Below, in pieces: positions 27,280 through 37,313 of a stretch of DNA of 64,000 bases. This DNA comes from Providencia rettgeri (GTDB lineage Bacteria; Pseudomonadota; Gammaproteobacteria; Enterobacterales; Enterobacteriaceae). Within the stretch, counting starts at the first letter, position 1. Each line of letters opens with the position of its first letter. The notes below the pieces were generated by a model, which was given only the letters and a program-made list of their open reading frames with translations, did no database searches and was not told the DNA's origin. The translations under genes were made by a program, and so were the position numbers. The stretch spans positions 2,820,501 to 2,884,500 of the forward strand of contig UGTZ01000001.1 in the NCBI GenBank assembly GCA_900455085.1. Direction: 5' to 3'.

Positions 27280-28403
27280 TCAGCACCTCCACATCTTCCG
27301 GTCTTATTTGTGCACACTGACGAATGCCAATAGAAACCGCATCACTACCATTCACTGTAATCGATTTGATGTAGAAGCCTTTGAACGGTATTCACTTGAC
27401 ACGTTAATCGCATAGCATAGGACAGATTCACCAATATCAAACTCAGTTGCCGCTAGTGCGGTTTTAATGCTGTCAGTATCGATATCTTTGAAAACCACCC
27501 ACACGCTCAAGCAAAAGTTTGACGTTGATATTCACGAGCGTAGCGCGGTCAAAATAGACAGTACGCAGTGCGCCGATGTAATTTTGTGTATTACTGATGC
27601 TTCCAACCATCCCGCAGCCCCTATCTTTTTTTGCAGTAGGGTTAAGCCAATATCATTATCGCTCCCCCCCATCACAACCGCATTTAAAGAGTGAGGGGGG
27701 AATGCCTTTAGCATCAGTCTGGTGCGTATAGTTTTCATACACCTTAGCTTGTTTTACATCGGGCAAATTCAATAACGCGCCTTCCAACCCCTGATAATCA
27801 TCATGGTTGTTGATAGAATGCGAGCGCATAAACCGTAGCAGTAAATTTCCATCCGTTTCTTCAAAAACACCTTCTTTCGCCGCTTTTGTGGTTGTGATGG
27901 TCTCAACACCGAGCGTTACGGTGTCCATTGTTAACGATTGATGTGCGGATAAAGCAAACGCGCCAAGCTCTTGGCTGCGTAAATTCACTCTGGCTGAACC
28001 ATTAACGCCTAACGTGACATCTTTTAAGGTGACCCACTTCGTCTTGTTGTCATCCGTAAATAAGCTGTCTTTACGCACGATAACGCCTTGCTTACCGGTA
28101 ACAATGACATCATCAAGGTAGCTGTAATCCGCACCACGACGCACAATACCAGCATACATTGCACGTTGCTCTAACCATGCCCCCATTGCTTTGTAAGGAT
28201 CCAGCATTTGCGCGACCATCGCGATAGCCTGGTTAATGTTGTCTATTTCTTGTGAGAATAAACCGATCATTTGACCGTCAGGGACTATCGGCATCAAGAT
28301 TAATATCATCCCCATAAATGCGCTTAATATTCCTTCCGTTAGGCGTTGATGAACATCCGTTAGGCTATCAATGACCAATGCCCGTATCAGTAATTTGGAG
28401 CAT
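27272..28403 (-). pseudogene. Baseplate J-like protein, multiply frameshifted
   Basis: The region encodes a J-like wedge protein, but in pieces. The start (LQITDTGIG), the family block LTDVHQRLTEGI...PDGQMIGLFSQEIDNIN, the middle (GAWLEQRAMYAGIVRRGADY) and the end (GIRQCAQIRPEDVEVLIE) lie in different frames. The expected INLDADSPDGQ block is spelled in the alternate frame beside MILILMPIVP. Most breaks are at or near C, G or A runs (for example CCCCCC near 27690), and one-base changes restore the protein, so sequencing error or slippage is likely. Expected length is about 370 residues. Confidence 0.75.
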
Positions 28404-28749
28404 GTGTATTTACCTCATTTTCATGGCCATAAATATCAATGTAAGTCACGGTAATGGTCATTGCGCGAGTATCCGCATTCAACGTGATGTCAAACGCCGT
28501 CATTTTCTCCACACCTTGCGTGTTCAATACCGTACTTTTAATTTCTGATTCCATCGCGATCATGTTGGGATTTTTACGTAAGTAGTCGAACCAGCGTACA
28601 CCATGTTCAGAATTGAGAAACCAATCGTTACGTAAGGATAGCAATCGCGTGAGGACCGATTGACTAATCGCTTCAGATTGTGTGGCATAATCCGCACGAC
28701 CGCTGCCAAACGTCCAGTCGTGGTTATCATCTAATCGTCTGACTTTCAT
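28387..28749 (-). CDS. Baseplate wedge protein, GPW/gp25 family
   Basis: A 120-residue protein with lysozyme-like gp25 fold features: DWTFGSGRADYATQSEAISQ, TRLLSLRNDWFLNSEHGVRW and VEKMTAFDITLNADTRAM. It forms part of the contractile baseplate. It overlaps the spike gene before it and the J gene after it by a few bases. Confidence 0.82.
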   Translation of the reverse strand: MKVRRLDDNHDWTFGSGRADYATQSEAISQSVLTRLLSLRNDWFLNSEHGVRWFDYLRKNPNMIAMESEIKSTVLNTQGVEKMTAFDITLNADTRAMTITVTYIDIYGHENEVNTHAPNY

Positions 28750-29412
28750 TTATTTGGCTTTCCTGTATTTCCGCCGTGACTATCAGGATGATCATGATTT
28801 TCAACATCAACACCACCAAAAACGCCTTTTGCTGCTGATATTTTACCGGTTGAGTTTGCTTCACCTTCAACTTGGCTCCAGTTCCCTTTTTGCGTATGTT
28901 GGCCTGTTTGTTCACTGTTGCCTTCATGCTCAATATGGCCTTTGATTTTAATTTTCCCTTTCTGCAGACGAATAAAGGTCGAACCATCATCGGTTTGCAT
29001 TGAGAGCGCATCTGGTCGAATAGTCAGGGATTTTATTGGGTTGGCTACTGCCTTGTGGTAAAAAGAAGGCATCGGATAAATCGTGAAAACGCGCATCAAG
29101 CGGAAGCGATTGTTTGCCAGAGGCATACCAACCATCAATACACCGTTCGGCAAATATCGCTAGCCCCTCATCACCGGCTTGTATTGGCACGGTAACACAA
29201 AAACCCCCACCACGATAAAACCCCACTGAACGTCCACCAAAGGCGGCAAGCAATAGATTGCCCGTCTTTAACCAGCTGGAGTGGATCATTAATTCAATGG
29301 TGACACTGTGCCCGTTACATGACACCGCTTTTGCCGGCAGTGCCGTATGAATATCTTGGCGTTGATTTTCCGCTTGCTTGCCGAGTACATCAAGTAGCGT
29401 TGGCTCTGTCAT
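28746..29412 (-). pseudogene. Baseplate spike protein (gp138/gpV-like), frameshifted once
   Basis: The N-terminal frame (MTEPTLLDVLGKQAENQRQD... GGGFCVTVPIQAGDEGL) has the OB-fold region of a membrane-piercing spike. It stops early, and the C-terminal beta-helix part (TIRPDALSMQTDDGSTFIRL...) ending NHDHPDSHGG, a metal-binding tip, continues in another frame. The junction is near AACCCAATAAAA at about 29035. Joined length is about 222 residues. Confidence 0.72.
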
Positions 29413-30234
29413 TTTTCCACCTTCTTAAACTTTCCCCCGATACACGTCATTTGGCTGTACCACTGGTCACTCATAAAATCACCGAAGTGACTGAGTTCAG
29501 TAATTTTAAAATCCCCGTTGTACTCATTTATGATGGACTGAACGCGGACTAATCCACCAATACGCAAAGCCGGATTACACAAGCACGTTAGCCGCAAACC
29601 ATTATCGGATTTTTCAGGGCTACCAATTAACCCTGTTTCTTGTGAAAGCACGAAGCCTTCGTTATCCGCCAATACTTTATCGTGGGGTAAAACAGGTGAG
29701 TTGTGAATCTTGGATAGACCACTGGGCACGGTTATTTTTGGCGATTTTATGCATCACCTCTCGCGCATCACCGAACAGCACTTTACCCCGTGGTAATTGC
29801 CGGTCATACGGTAAATCGGTTACACCGCTATCAATACCCATTGCTTTGGCATTCTCTTTGAGAATGTCGCTATCGCGCTGACCGGCTGATAAGGTTTTAT
29901 TAACTAACGTCGAGGTAAATGCCCGAAAACCATCACCGCAAATTAATTCGCTGATAAAGTCTTCACCATCACGATGTGTATTCGCTTCAATGATGTCGCC
30001 GGAATAAATCAACCTAAGTTCATCGTAACCCACTGAGAGTGCGGCGCGATTAAACACTTTACTGGTGAGTAAATTTCGATGAGAGTTATTGAGGTTATAA
30101 ATTTGAATGACGGCAGGGTTGGGTTCTGGGGTTAATGTTTTTTTTACTTCAAATGTCACACGAAGGTTCGTAATTTCAAGGGATTCATGCGTATTCCCAA
30201 TCACTAATTTAAGTTGTCTCCCGAATTGCCTCAT
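29409..30234 (-). pseudogene. Baseplate hub protein (gp27/gp44-like), frameshifted once
   Basis: The first frame (MRQFGRQLKLVIGN... ALSVGYDELRLIYSGDIIEA) has the usual layout of a tail hub protein that holds the spike. It stops just after QDSQLTCFTPR. The second frame (LPHDKVLADNEGFVLSQETGLIG...) carries the rest. Removing one T from the run TTTT near 29690 joins them (QLTCLPHDK). Joined length is about 275 residues. Confidence 0.72.
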
Positions 30235-30547
30235 GCCAAAGCCCCTTATCAATCAGGTATAACTGGATCCGCTCGCCCAATTCACGCCGGTATAACGCAT
30301 TGATACCAAAGTGCGATTTATCCGCAAGCATCAAAATAAAGGGCAAGTTTTTTTCAAGCAGTGACGGCGCATTGACAGCTAACCCTTGCCGTTGTGTGAT
30401 AAGGCGGTTTTTATCGATATCTGACAGATCAAACTGCCAACCGAGAGAAATCGGATTGTAGTAGAGCGTGAGCCGTAAATTCATATCAAACAGTGAAAAT
30501 AACTGCTCTTGAATAGGTTCACTTGATAGCGGAATTTCGTAAATCAT
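30209..30547 (-). CDS. Small baseplate/tail protein of unknown role
   Basis: A 112-residue protein (IPLSSEPIQEQLFSLFDMNL, then LYYNPISLGWQFDLSD) of the kind found between the Dit-like baseplate protein and the hub in contractile phages with DUF3383 sheaths. It overlaps both neighbours, which supports a shared operon. No catalytic residues are evident. Confidence 0.65.
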   Translation of the reverse strand: MIYEIPLSSEPIQEQLFSLFDMNLRLTLYYNPISLGWQFDLSDIDKNRLITQRQGLAVNAPSLLEKNLPFILMLADKSHFGINALYRRELGERIQLYLIDKGLWHEAIRETT

Positions 30548-31293
30548 GATTTAGCTCCCATTATCGCCCTCACTCCCTCATTTAAAAGAGATGAGTTACC
30601 GCCTTTGTTTACAGGTTGTGTTCGCCCTTTATTGGCTTTTTTTGGTTGCCCTTTTAAATCAGGATGTAACCCTTGCGCTGTCTGATTTTCAACAATAAAA
30701 ATCTCTTCAACCGTCAGCGTGAATTCAGCCGAACCCGGCTTATCTTGTGACGTGCTGATGTTGGTAATCACCATGTTTGTGTACAACCGTATCCCCGTTT
30801 GTACGGTAATAGGCTCCCCTTTTTTTTGTAAAGCAAGCAGCCCTTCATACGCTCGCCCCACACGGTCTAATGTGGGTGACGCATCGGTTGAGGCATTCAC
30901 ACTGTCGGGATACCAAGGCGCAAGCACCTTAGCCGCTTTTTCTTGAACAGCGGCACCTATCGAAAGGTAAGAGCCTAACATTGATTGGGCTTGCCCTAGG
31001 GCGGCGGATAATTCAAGCGGTAACGGGTATTCACTCATCAAGTCCGTATCTAAACCGGTTAAGTGCTTAATCGGTTGTGGGGGTTCGTATCCTACTACGA
31101 TCCCCGTTATCGTCAGTGATTTGGGTTCTAAAATGGCATGGTCAGCAATGTCAGCCCCCGACTCAACCGGATTTTTTGTTAACCGCAATGAGGACGTATG
31201 TTCTTCTCTGACCGTACAATCTAATTCAAAATCACCAATTGAGCGCGTAACTACCGCCACGCGCCCTGTAAACATGCCACTGGTTATATCCAT
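30544..31293 (-). CDS. Baseplate protein with Dit-like N-terminal domain
   Basis: A 249-residue protein. The first 70 residues (RSIGDFELDCTVREEHTSSL... HAILEPKSLTITGIV) resemble the N-terminal domain of Dit-like baseplate proteins. A second part (GIRLYTNMVITNISTSQDKP..AEFTLTVEEIFIVE) resembles the same family's end. It directly follows the tape measure gene. The frame is intact. Confidence 0.7.
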   Translation of the reverse strand: MDITSGMFTGRVAVVTRSIGDFELDCTVREEHTSSLRLTKNPVESGADIADHAILEPKSLTITGIVVGYEPPQPIKHLTGLDTDLMSEYPLPLELSAALGQAQSMLGSYLSIGAAVQEKAAKVLAPWYPDSVNASTDASPTLDRVGRAYEGLLALQKKGEPITVQTGIRLYTNMVITNISTSQDKPGSAEFTLTVEEIFIVENQTAQGLHPDLKGQPKKANKGRTQPVNKGGNSSLLNEGVRAIMGAKS

Positions 31294-31310
31294 CTCATTA
31301 CCTTTAAAAA

Positions 31311-33110
31311 TCAGCCGCCATTAGCCAAAACGCTGTCGAGGGATTTCGCCGCTAATTTTTGGCCATTCTTATTGAGGCCGTCGAGTGTCAATGACGCGGC
31401 TTTTTGTGGATCGCCCGTGACAATACTTTGCTGCACATGCATATCGCCTTGGTTAACCGTAATCGACTTATTATTCGTAGTGGCAGAGGCTAAATTCGGT
31501 AAATTTGGGTCTTGCAGGGAAGCGTTCACTATTGAGCCGGCTATATTACCGCCAACTGTCCCTGTAGCGGTTTCTTCATCCCCAAAACCTAAGAAGTTTT
31601 TCACTGAATCAATACCATCTTTGATCCCCCCAATGAGCTTATTGAAATATTTTTCAACAAACTCAAACGCGATCATAAAGGGCTTTTTAATGGTATCAGT
31701 CACTAGACTAAATGTTTTGCCGAGTTTTTCCGTAAATGAGCTCGAATCGTCCCCCCAAACACTGAAAAGCCCCTTGATGAAGTCCCATGCGGAGGTGAAG
31801 GGGGAGGTGATTAAGGCAAATATTGCGCTAAAGACCTCACCGATGGCATTAACCACCTTTTCTGCGCCATCTTCCGAAAGCCCCAGCGACATCAAAATAG
31901 ATTTCACACCGTCTTTAAAAAATGACTTTATCTTTTCCCACGTGTCCGCAATGGCCTGCCAAAAACTGCCAAAGGCCGATTCCCCCGTGGTGAGCCATTG
32001 ATATAAATCATAAAGAACGTATCCCAATCCAACCACTAAACCAATGACGATCCCTATCGGGTTCATCAGCATGGCTCGACCTAGCCAAATAACGGCTTTG
32101 CCGGCGATACCGAGTAATTTAGTCAGATTACTTAACGGAGAAAATAACAGCCCTAATGCTTTACCAAACAGTCCTGAACCTTTCGTGATAGCCGCAAAAA
32201 TATTTGTTCCAAATGTCGCAGCAAACATTGCACTAATCAATTTTAGTGACGATTGAAATTCAGAAGAAAGGCCACTCCACCATGCTTTGACGGTTTTAAT
32301 CCAACCAATGCAACTCCCCCAAAACTCACCAAATAATGCGTCACCGCCATCAAGATAAACCATGAGGTCATCCAATAGCAGCATTAACCCAGCAATGCCG
32401 GCAATCACCCATGTGATGGGATTCATGATAAACGCCATGAGCATAGCTCGCTTCACCACGGCTAAAATGGCGACAAGCGCAATCATGGCGGCTTTCCAAC
32501 CGATAGTTTTCTCTATCAGCAGACTGATTGCCCTGACTGAGTTCACTACCATTTGAATGATTTTTGCCCCCCATTTGATAACCTCAGTTAGCCCTTCAGA
32601 AATCAATTCTTTATTGGCACCGAGCCAGCGATTAAACCCATTGGCTGCGCTGGTGAGTTGGGGAACAAGGTTTAACGCTATTTTCGTTTTGATAGAATCT
32701 ATTGATAGGCCGGTTTTCTTCATTGCCCCCTGATATTCATCGGCTTGCTTTAATTCCTGTTCAGAAATTTTAAACAACGCACCTTTCTCTTTGGCGAGTG
32801 CTTTCGCGCCAGCAAGAGAACTGTCAATAAAACCCAATACTTTTGCGGTCGCTAACCCGACAACCGCAGAGACCCCCAAAGCCAACATTTTTAACTTGCT
32901 GATATTGGTTCCGGTCTCTTTGGCTTTTTTTGTCGCTTGTTCCGTACTCTGAATGGATTGTTCGCCAACCGCATCAAGGGTTTTATTGACTTTATTGGCT
33001 TCATTCGCTATTTGAGTCGCAGCCACACCGAGGGCAACGACAACTTCTTTTATCTTTGCCGCTTGTGACGTATCAACGCCGATGGCGACCAGAAGCTCTT
33101 CGATTTCCAT
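31311..33110 (-). CDS. Tail tape measure protein
   Basis: A 599-residue protein that sets tail length. The N-terminus (MEIEELLVAIGVDTSQAAKI) leads into an alanine/lysine coiled coil (to about residue 85). The centre is rich in long hydrophobic helices (AAMIALVAILAVVKRAMLMAFIMNP, split by polar turns), and the C-terminal part contains repeated W/F segments. It is short for a tape measure, so a short tail is expected. I chose the ATG at 33110; it lies inside the end of the overlapping chaperone extension, as in lambda-type gene order. Confidence 0.85.
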   Translation of the reverse strand: MEIEELLVAIGVDTSQAAKIKEVVVALGVAATQIANEANKVNKTLDAVGEQSIQSTEQATKKAKETGTNISKLKMLALGVSAVVGLATAKVLGFIDSSLAGAKALAKEKGALFKISEQELKQADEYQGAMKKTGLSIDSIKTKIALNLVPQLTSAANGFNRWLGANKELISEGLTEVIKWGAKIIQMVVNSVRAISLLIEKTIGWKAAMIALVAILAVVKRAMLMAFIMNPITWVIAGIAGLMLLLDDLMVYLDGGDALFGEFWGSCIGWIKTVKAWWSGLSSEFQSSLKLISAMFAATFGTNIFAAITKGSGLFGKALGLLFSPLSNLTKLLGIAGKAVIWLGRAMLMNPIGIVIGLVVGLGYVLYDLYQWLTTGESAFGSFWQAIADTWEKIKSFFKDGVKSILMSLGLSEDGAEKVVNAIGEVFSAIFALITSPFTSAWDFIKGLFSVWGDDSSSFTEKLGKTFSLVTDTIKKPFMIAFEFVEKYFNKLIGGIKDGIDSVKNFLGFGDEETATGTVGGNIAGSIVNASLQDPNLPNLASATTNNKSITVNQGDMHVQQSIVTGDPQKAASLTLDGLNKNGQKLAAKSLDSVLANGG

Positions 33111-33647
33111 CTTCTGCCCTCTGCTGTGACAATAAACGCTCGACATAGGCTTCATGAAAATCAAGCACGTCGCCGAGCGTCGCGGTCGTTCTTAAATCAT
33201 GCCCTGTGTATTTGCCCTCCATAATTGGGAGCATTTTAAACCAGTCGACATGACTTATGCCGTCAGATTCACCAAGCTGGGCATATTGACTTTGGATGCG
33301 ACTCCATCGGGCAAAAAATCAGAGAAGTGAAATAAAACACCGTCGATGATCAACGGGTAATAGTGGGAGCGATGCGTATTAAAATGGGCATTAAACACAT
33401 CCACTTTATCTAATTGGATCACGTTACCGTCACTGTCTTTAGCAACAACCCATTTTAGAATGAATTTTTCTACGCCCTGCATTTCAGGCGAGCCAATATT
33501 AGCCAGTACACCGCCAACATCGATATCAACCTGCTCACCATTTAGGGTAATACACCCTTTTAACATACCAAGTAACTTCATGGCCTGACTTTTTGCTTCA
33601 ATAAAGTTACTGTGATGATGCTCATACGTGATGTTGTCTTTTTCCAT
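33073..33647 (-). CDS. Tail assembly chaperone G-GT product by predicted -1 frameshift
   Basis: The short product G (130 residues, 33647 down to 33255) is followed in the -1 frame by an open stretch to the TGA at 33073-33075. The zero frame contains the slippery heptamer T TTT TTG at 33318-33312, a standard -1 site. Slippage there would give about 191 residues, ending with ...FARWSRIQSQYAQLGESDG and LGDVLDFHEAYVERLLSQ. Such G/GT pairs between the tube and the tape measure are conserved in tailed phages. Because many T-runs in this region may carry errors, the six T's need checking. Confidence 0.68.
33255..33647 (-). CDS. Tail assembly chaperone, short form
   Basis: A 130-residue protein (EAKSQAMKLLGMLKGCITLN; ANIGSPEMQGVEKFILKWV) directly after the tube gene, whose stop it meets. 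It is the zero-frame product of the chaperone pair and is expected to outnumber the frameshifted form. It keeps the tape measure soluble during tail assembly by analogy with lambda gpG. Confidence 0.7.
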   Translation of the reverse strand: MEKDNITYEHHHSNFIEAKSQAMKLLGMLKGCITLNGEQVDIDVGGVLANIGSPEMQGVEKFILKWVVAKDSDGNVIQLDKVDVFNAHFNTHRSHYYPLIIDGVLFHFSDFLPDGVASKVNMPSLVNLTA

Positions 33648-34081
33648 TAGTTATAGGCTCCCTTAGCGAGTTTTGTGATCACTTGTTCAAACTGGATAAC
33701 CCATTGCGTGGGGTTGTGCGAGGTGCCGCGTGAAGTCGTTGGCGGTGTAGTGAAAAAGCCTACATGACCGACAATTTCGTCACCGTTCCACGTGTCTTTA
33801 ACGTACAGTTCTAATGGCGTTGGTGCCGACTGGCTGTTGAGAATTTGATTACGCAAATCCGATAAAAATTTATTATCTGCGGAATGCTGCAACAGCTTTA
33901 ATGTGAGCGTTGCCGATTCATTACCGGTGAATACAAATACCCCGCGACCACTCGCCCCGATAGTAAACGCACCGTCATCACCGATTGGCGCAATGGATAA
34001 TGAGTCTGCAGACTCATCAAACGCCGTAAATGAATAGCCGTTAATGCTCACCATTAGCCGTTTATGGTTATACACTGACAT
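33647..34081 (-). CDS. Tail tube protein, DUF3277 type
   Basis: A 144-residue protein (MSVYNHKRLMVSINGYSFTA..., SGRGVFVFTGNESATLTLKL, QSAPTPLELYVKDTW) matching the DUF3277 family found directly after DUF3383 sheaths. It forms the inner tail tube. The frame is intact. Confidence 0.82.
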   Translation of the reverse strand: MSVYNHKRLMVSINGYSFTAFDESADSLSIAPIGDDGAFTIGASGRGVFVFTGNESATLTLKLLQHSADNKFLSDLRNQILNSQSAPTPLELYVKDTWNGDEIVGHVGFFTTPPTTSRGTSHNPTQWVIQFEQVITKLAKGAYN

Positions 34082-34089
34082 AGTGACCT

Positions 34090-35601
34090 CTAACGATTAA
34101 ATTGAATAAGTAAATCCGCAGAATGACCCGCACCGGCTAATTTGATAGCGCACATAATTGGCATCATTTTACGGTCTTCGCGATCGGCTTGTGATTGCGT
34201 ATCAAAGCTATCGGAATAAAAATAAAAACCATCATCAAGCCGGTCATTGTAGGTTAACTCGCCCACATCATTACCGCGCCAAATGCCGCCGGCTAAAAAG
34301 CCATTACGAACAAACTCATTACCAATCACAACGAGCGAACCAATCAGTCGCGCCTGCCCTTTATCGGTTTGAGGGACTTTTGTCGGCTCGGCTTGTAAGG
34401 TCGTAAAGGCTTGTTTTTGGCACGCGTCCGTAAACGCATCTAGCCCCATCACTTCATCAATAAACGTACCGCCCAGCATGGTGCCTTCCGCTAACATATT
34501 GATGCCGTCATAATCGGTATAAAAGTTAATACCGAGGCGTTTACATTTTTGCGCCTCGTTTTGTGTGACCCGATCATCCGAACGTACCGAGGTTTGTTGT
34601 TTGAATTTGACTGTTTTAGCGGTGTTTTGACCTTGCCAAAGTGTGGAAACCGCAATCGCGAGTAATTCGGCTGCAGCGTGGTCATCACCGGTTTTATTGA
34701 ACTGAACTATTAAGCGCCCACTGTTCTTATCAAACAGTTTTTTCAACAGATTGTCGTTGTTCCACTCAATTTGTTCATCGCGGATTGCAGTGTAGGCTAA
34801 GACTTTCAAATCGGCTGACGTCACCCATGTATGAGCATCATCCAACTGTTCATCAGTCAACGTATCCGCAAAATAAACGCCGTACCAATTCTGGTATTGG
34901 TTTTCGAGGTGATGAAGTGCTTCTGAAGGACTTTCGGCTTTAACCGTTATGGCTGCTTTGCCTGTGACAATTGTGGCCTGTCCGTCTTCCCATTTCAGCA
35001 TGCTGCCGATATAAGTACCTTCGGTGGGTTCCGTTGCATAACCAATGCGCGTAGCTGGATAAGCCCCTGCAGTTTTGGCTTGAATGATGAATCGATGCCC
35101 GACTGCATCCCAAATAGCCTGCAAATTCAAGTCTTCCGGTAGCTCGCTGTTAATGACCGCCGCAATATCCGTGAAATCAATCGCGGCACTAAAATCCATA
35201 CCGGATAGCGTGGTTTCTTTGCCACCCACATTTAATGTCACTGCGCCATCGGTTATCGCTTTGAAAGCGTTAATGCCAGCGGATAGGGTTGAACCTTTTA
35301 ATGCATTCGCGGTTGCGGCAATCTCTTGCTGCTCTTTAGCAAAACGGGCAATCATGGCGCGTTTTAGCTTAGGCCTCGCAGAAAATAACGATTGTGCCGC
35401 TTTATACGCATTGGAATCTGAGCCAAAAAGATTGGCCACATCTTGTGGATCAGCGACAAAAACATAGCGAGTTGATGCATCCGTAAACGCCTCCCCCACT
35501 TCTGAGGTAAAAATAGCGACCATACTCAAATCACGACGTTGCGCCGCTGCCGCTTGTGGCAAAATTTGAGCGTTAATCACCTCTTTGATTGATAAACTCA
35601 T
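34090..35601 (-). CDS. Contractile tail sheath protein, DUF3383 type
   Basis: A 503-residue protein (SIKEVINAQILPQAAAAQRR at the start; TSADLKVLAYTAIRDEQ and GINFYTDYDGINMLAEGTM later) with the length and blocks of DUF3383 sheath proteins. It shows that the phage has a contractile (myovirus) tail. The C-terminal part (GFLAGGIWRGNDVGELTYND) is the conserved sheath core. The frame is intact, in contrast to many neighbours. Confidence 0.88.
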   Translation of the reverse strand: MSLSIKEVINAQILPQAAAAQRRDLSMVAIFTSEVGEAFTDASTRYVFVADPQDVANLFGSDSNAYKAAQSLFSARPKLKRAMIARFAKEQQEIAATANALKGSTLSAGINAFKAITDGAVTLNVGGKETTLSGMDFSAAIDFTDIAAVINSELPEDLNLQAIWDAVGHRFIIQAKTAGAYPATRIGYATEPTEGTYIGSMLKWEDGQATIVTGKAAITVKAESPSEALHHLENQYQNWYGVYFADTLTDEQLDDAHTWVTSADLKVLAYTAIRDEQIEWNNDNLLKKLFDKNSGRLIVQFNKTGDDHAAAELLAIAVSTLWQGQNTAKTVKFKQQTSVRSDDRVTQNEAQKCKRLGINFYTDYDGINMLAEGTMLGGTFIDEVMGLDAFTDACQKQAFTTLQAEPTKVPQTDKGQARLIGSLVVIGNEFVRNGFLAGGIWRGNDVGELTYNDRLDDGFYFYSDSFDTQSQADREDRKMMPIMCAIKLAGAGHSADLLIQFNR

Positions 35602-35604
35602 TTA

Positions 35605-35961
35605 TTAACCCTTTTGAGTCGTGATAACGACCGATTCACCTCGATTTAGCGGTGCTTCGATACGTTGATTGTGTGAAAGTGTTAAATCGATTTGTGCCCG
35701 TTGCTCTTTACCACCGGCAATCGCGGTTGGCAGATTTCGAATCTGGGATTGACGGACAATGCCAGCACCGATTGTTTTGAATAATTGCTGAGCAAAGTGG
35801 GTTGATAGTGCGGTAGAAAAGTTTTCAAGTAACAAGTAAGCGTTATTTCCAAAGGCATTGACTGAGATGAGGGTTTCTCGCGTAGTGGTGATGATTTCTT
35901 TTTCACTCAGACCATCAAACTTAATTTCTGTCCAAATAGGTTCAGATGTCAACTGATTCAC
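35605..35961 (-). CDS. Neck/tail terminator-like protein
   Basis: A 118-residue protein (SEKEIITTTRETLISVNAFG; QAQIDLTLSHNQR-like AQIDLTLSHNQRIEAP) directly before the sheath gene, where tail terminator proteins are encoded. The start is GTG, overlapping the TGA of the gene before (CAGTGAATCAG). The role is inferred from position and size. Confidence 0.6.
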   Translation of the reverse strand: MNQLTSEPIWTEIKFDGLSEKEIITTTRETLISVNAFGNNAYLLLENFSTALSTHFAQQLFKTIGAGIVRQSQIRNLPTAIAGGKEQRAQIDLTLSHNQRIEAPLNRGESVVITTQKG

Positions 35962-36360
35962 TGAGATAAAATACGGCCACCTGATACATCCGTCTCGCCA
36001 TTGCCATCAATCACTTGTCTTCAGGTAATTGGGAAACCTCCGCTATCACTTGTCTGACTGCCCTCATATCGAGTCGCGAGAGTGTCGTAGTAACCATAGT
36101 CGCTCCACGGTGATTTATCGATGATGCGCCAGCGGTGTCCACTCCAGTAAACAGTTCTTTCGGTTCAATCGGTTCTTGCGTCATGACACGAACCGTGGGG
36201 TTATAGCGGTCACCTTCCGGCAGGATTTGCAGGTCGTTTATTACTGGCTGGTTGAACAACACAGATAAGAATACGTTTTTCGCCAGACACATTTTTAAAC
36301 TCACACTCCTGGAGCAAAAAAATGGATCGGAAAAATATCGTCAACAAAATCATCCATCAT
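35958..36360 (-). pseudogene. Head-tail connector protein, frameshifted
   Basis: Pieces in different frames read in order: MMDDFVDDIFPIHFFAPGV, then CEFKNVSGEKRILICVV, then PEGDRYNPTVRVMTQEPIEP and RAVRQVIAEVSQLPEDK, then VIDGNGETDVSGGRILSQ. At least two or three one-base breaks are needed, at sites such as GACAAGTG near 36013. Together they give about 134 residues. Position between the gp10-like gene and the terminator suggests a neck component. No function is certain. Confidence 0.5.
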
Positions 36361-36379
36361 TTATCACGTACCTCATAGG

Positions 36380-36942
36380 TTATTGCGCGACTAAGTTTCC
36401 TGAGTCAATAAGCGGTTTAGATGATTTTTTCTGGCGAATGGTTGATTTCGCATTTTTCGGTTCAATTCCCGATAAAATTTTTGATTTCACATCACCTGAC
36501 ATTTGTTCACCAACAATTTCCAGCACTGCGCTTATATCGCCACTGTGGGTTAACTCATGGTGAATACCTTTGATTATTAGCTGAGACCAGTCTTTGCGTT
36601 TTTCTTTTAACGTTGACCGAAGGAATGAACGCTCAGGAATATTGATTTTATGGGCACCTGTTTTTCCCGTTTGCATATAGCCTGACCATTACGTAAAAAT
36701 CGCGATTTACCTGCTTTTGCATCGCGCTCATTACGATAACCATAACTAGTTCCTCCGGGATGTTCGATTGTCGCGCCAAACTCATGAACTACGGCAATCA
36801 TGACATTACTTAGCCCATCATCGCGTCCGGTATTGTTGGATGCAGGTACACCAACCACAATCTTTTTCTTCCCAATAGCGCGAATACGCGCCTCTAACGC
36901 TTTAAGGCTATTACCCTTGAATTTTCCCGAGTTTTTAATCAT
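36380..36942 (-). pseudogene. HK97 gp10-like/virion morphogenesis protein, frameshifted
   Basis: The first frame (MIKNSGKFKGNSLKALEARI, KKKIVVGVPAS, VHEFGATIEHPGG) matches gp10-like tail completion proteins, and it ends in a nonsense tail after GNGQAICKRE-like sequence. The second frame (GAHKINIPERSFLRSTLKEK... SKPLIDSGNLVAQ) carries the typical C-terminus. The break is near 36660-36690. Joined length is about 187 residues. Confidence 0.65.
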
Positions 36943-36952
36943 GGAACCACCA

Positions 36953-37299
36953 TCACATGAACACCCACCAACTTACGAAGCGGATGTATTCTTTGCCATA
37001 TGAGCTTGACGCATACCATCATGATTAGCACTAAACCCCGCATCGGGAGCCGCGTAGCCCACCGATAAACCGCCGGCACTTTTACTGGTCGCGGTCTGGA
37101 TAGGTTTTCCGTTACTGTGCCCTGCGCGAGTTAATGCGCCTGATTGGTACAAAAGGTGAGCGGCAAGCGCATGTTGGCCTTGCTCATATAACTTGCCCCA
37201 CACTTTGCGGCTCATTTGATTGGTCGCATCCTGTAGGGCAAGTTCGATTCGGGATTGTTCCGTTTTAGCAAACTCGGGGTAACGTATGAGGAAAGTCAT
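36953..37299 (-). pseudogene. DUF4054-type head completion protein, frameshifted near its end
   Basis: The main frame (TFLIRYPEFAKTEQSRIELA; GKLYEQGQHALAAHLLYQSG) matches DUF4054 proteins, which follow the capsid gene in this phage type. Near the end the frame changes: HDGMRQAHMAKNTSAS should read HYGKEYIRFVSWWVFM, ending at 36953. The break is near 37005. Confidence 0.62.
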
Positions 37300-37313
37300 A
37301 TTACCCCCGATGA

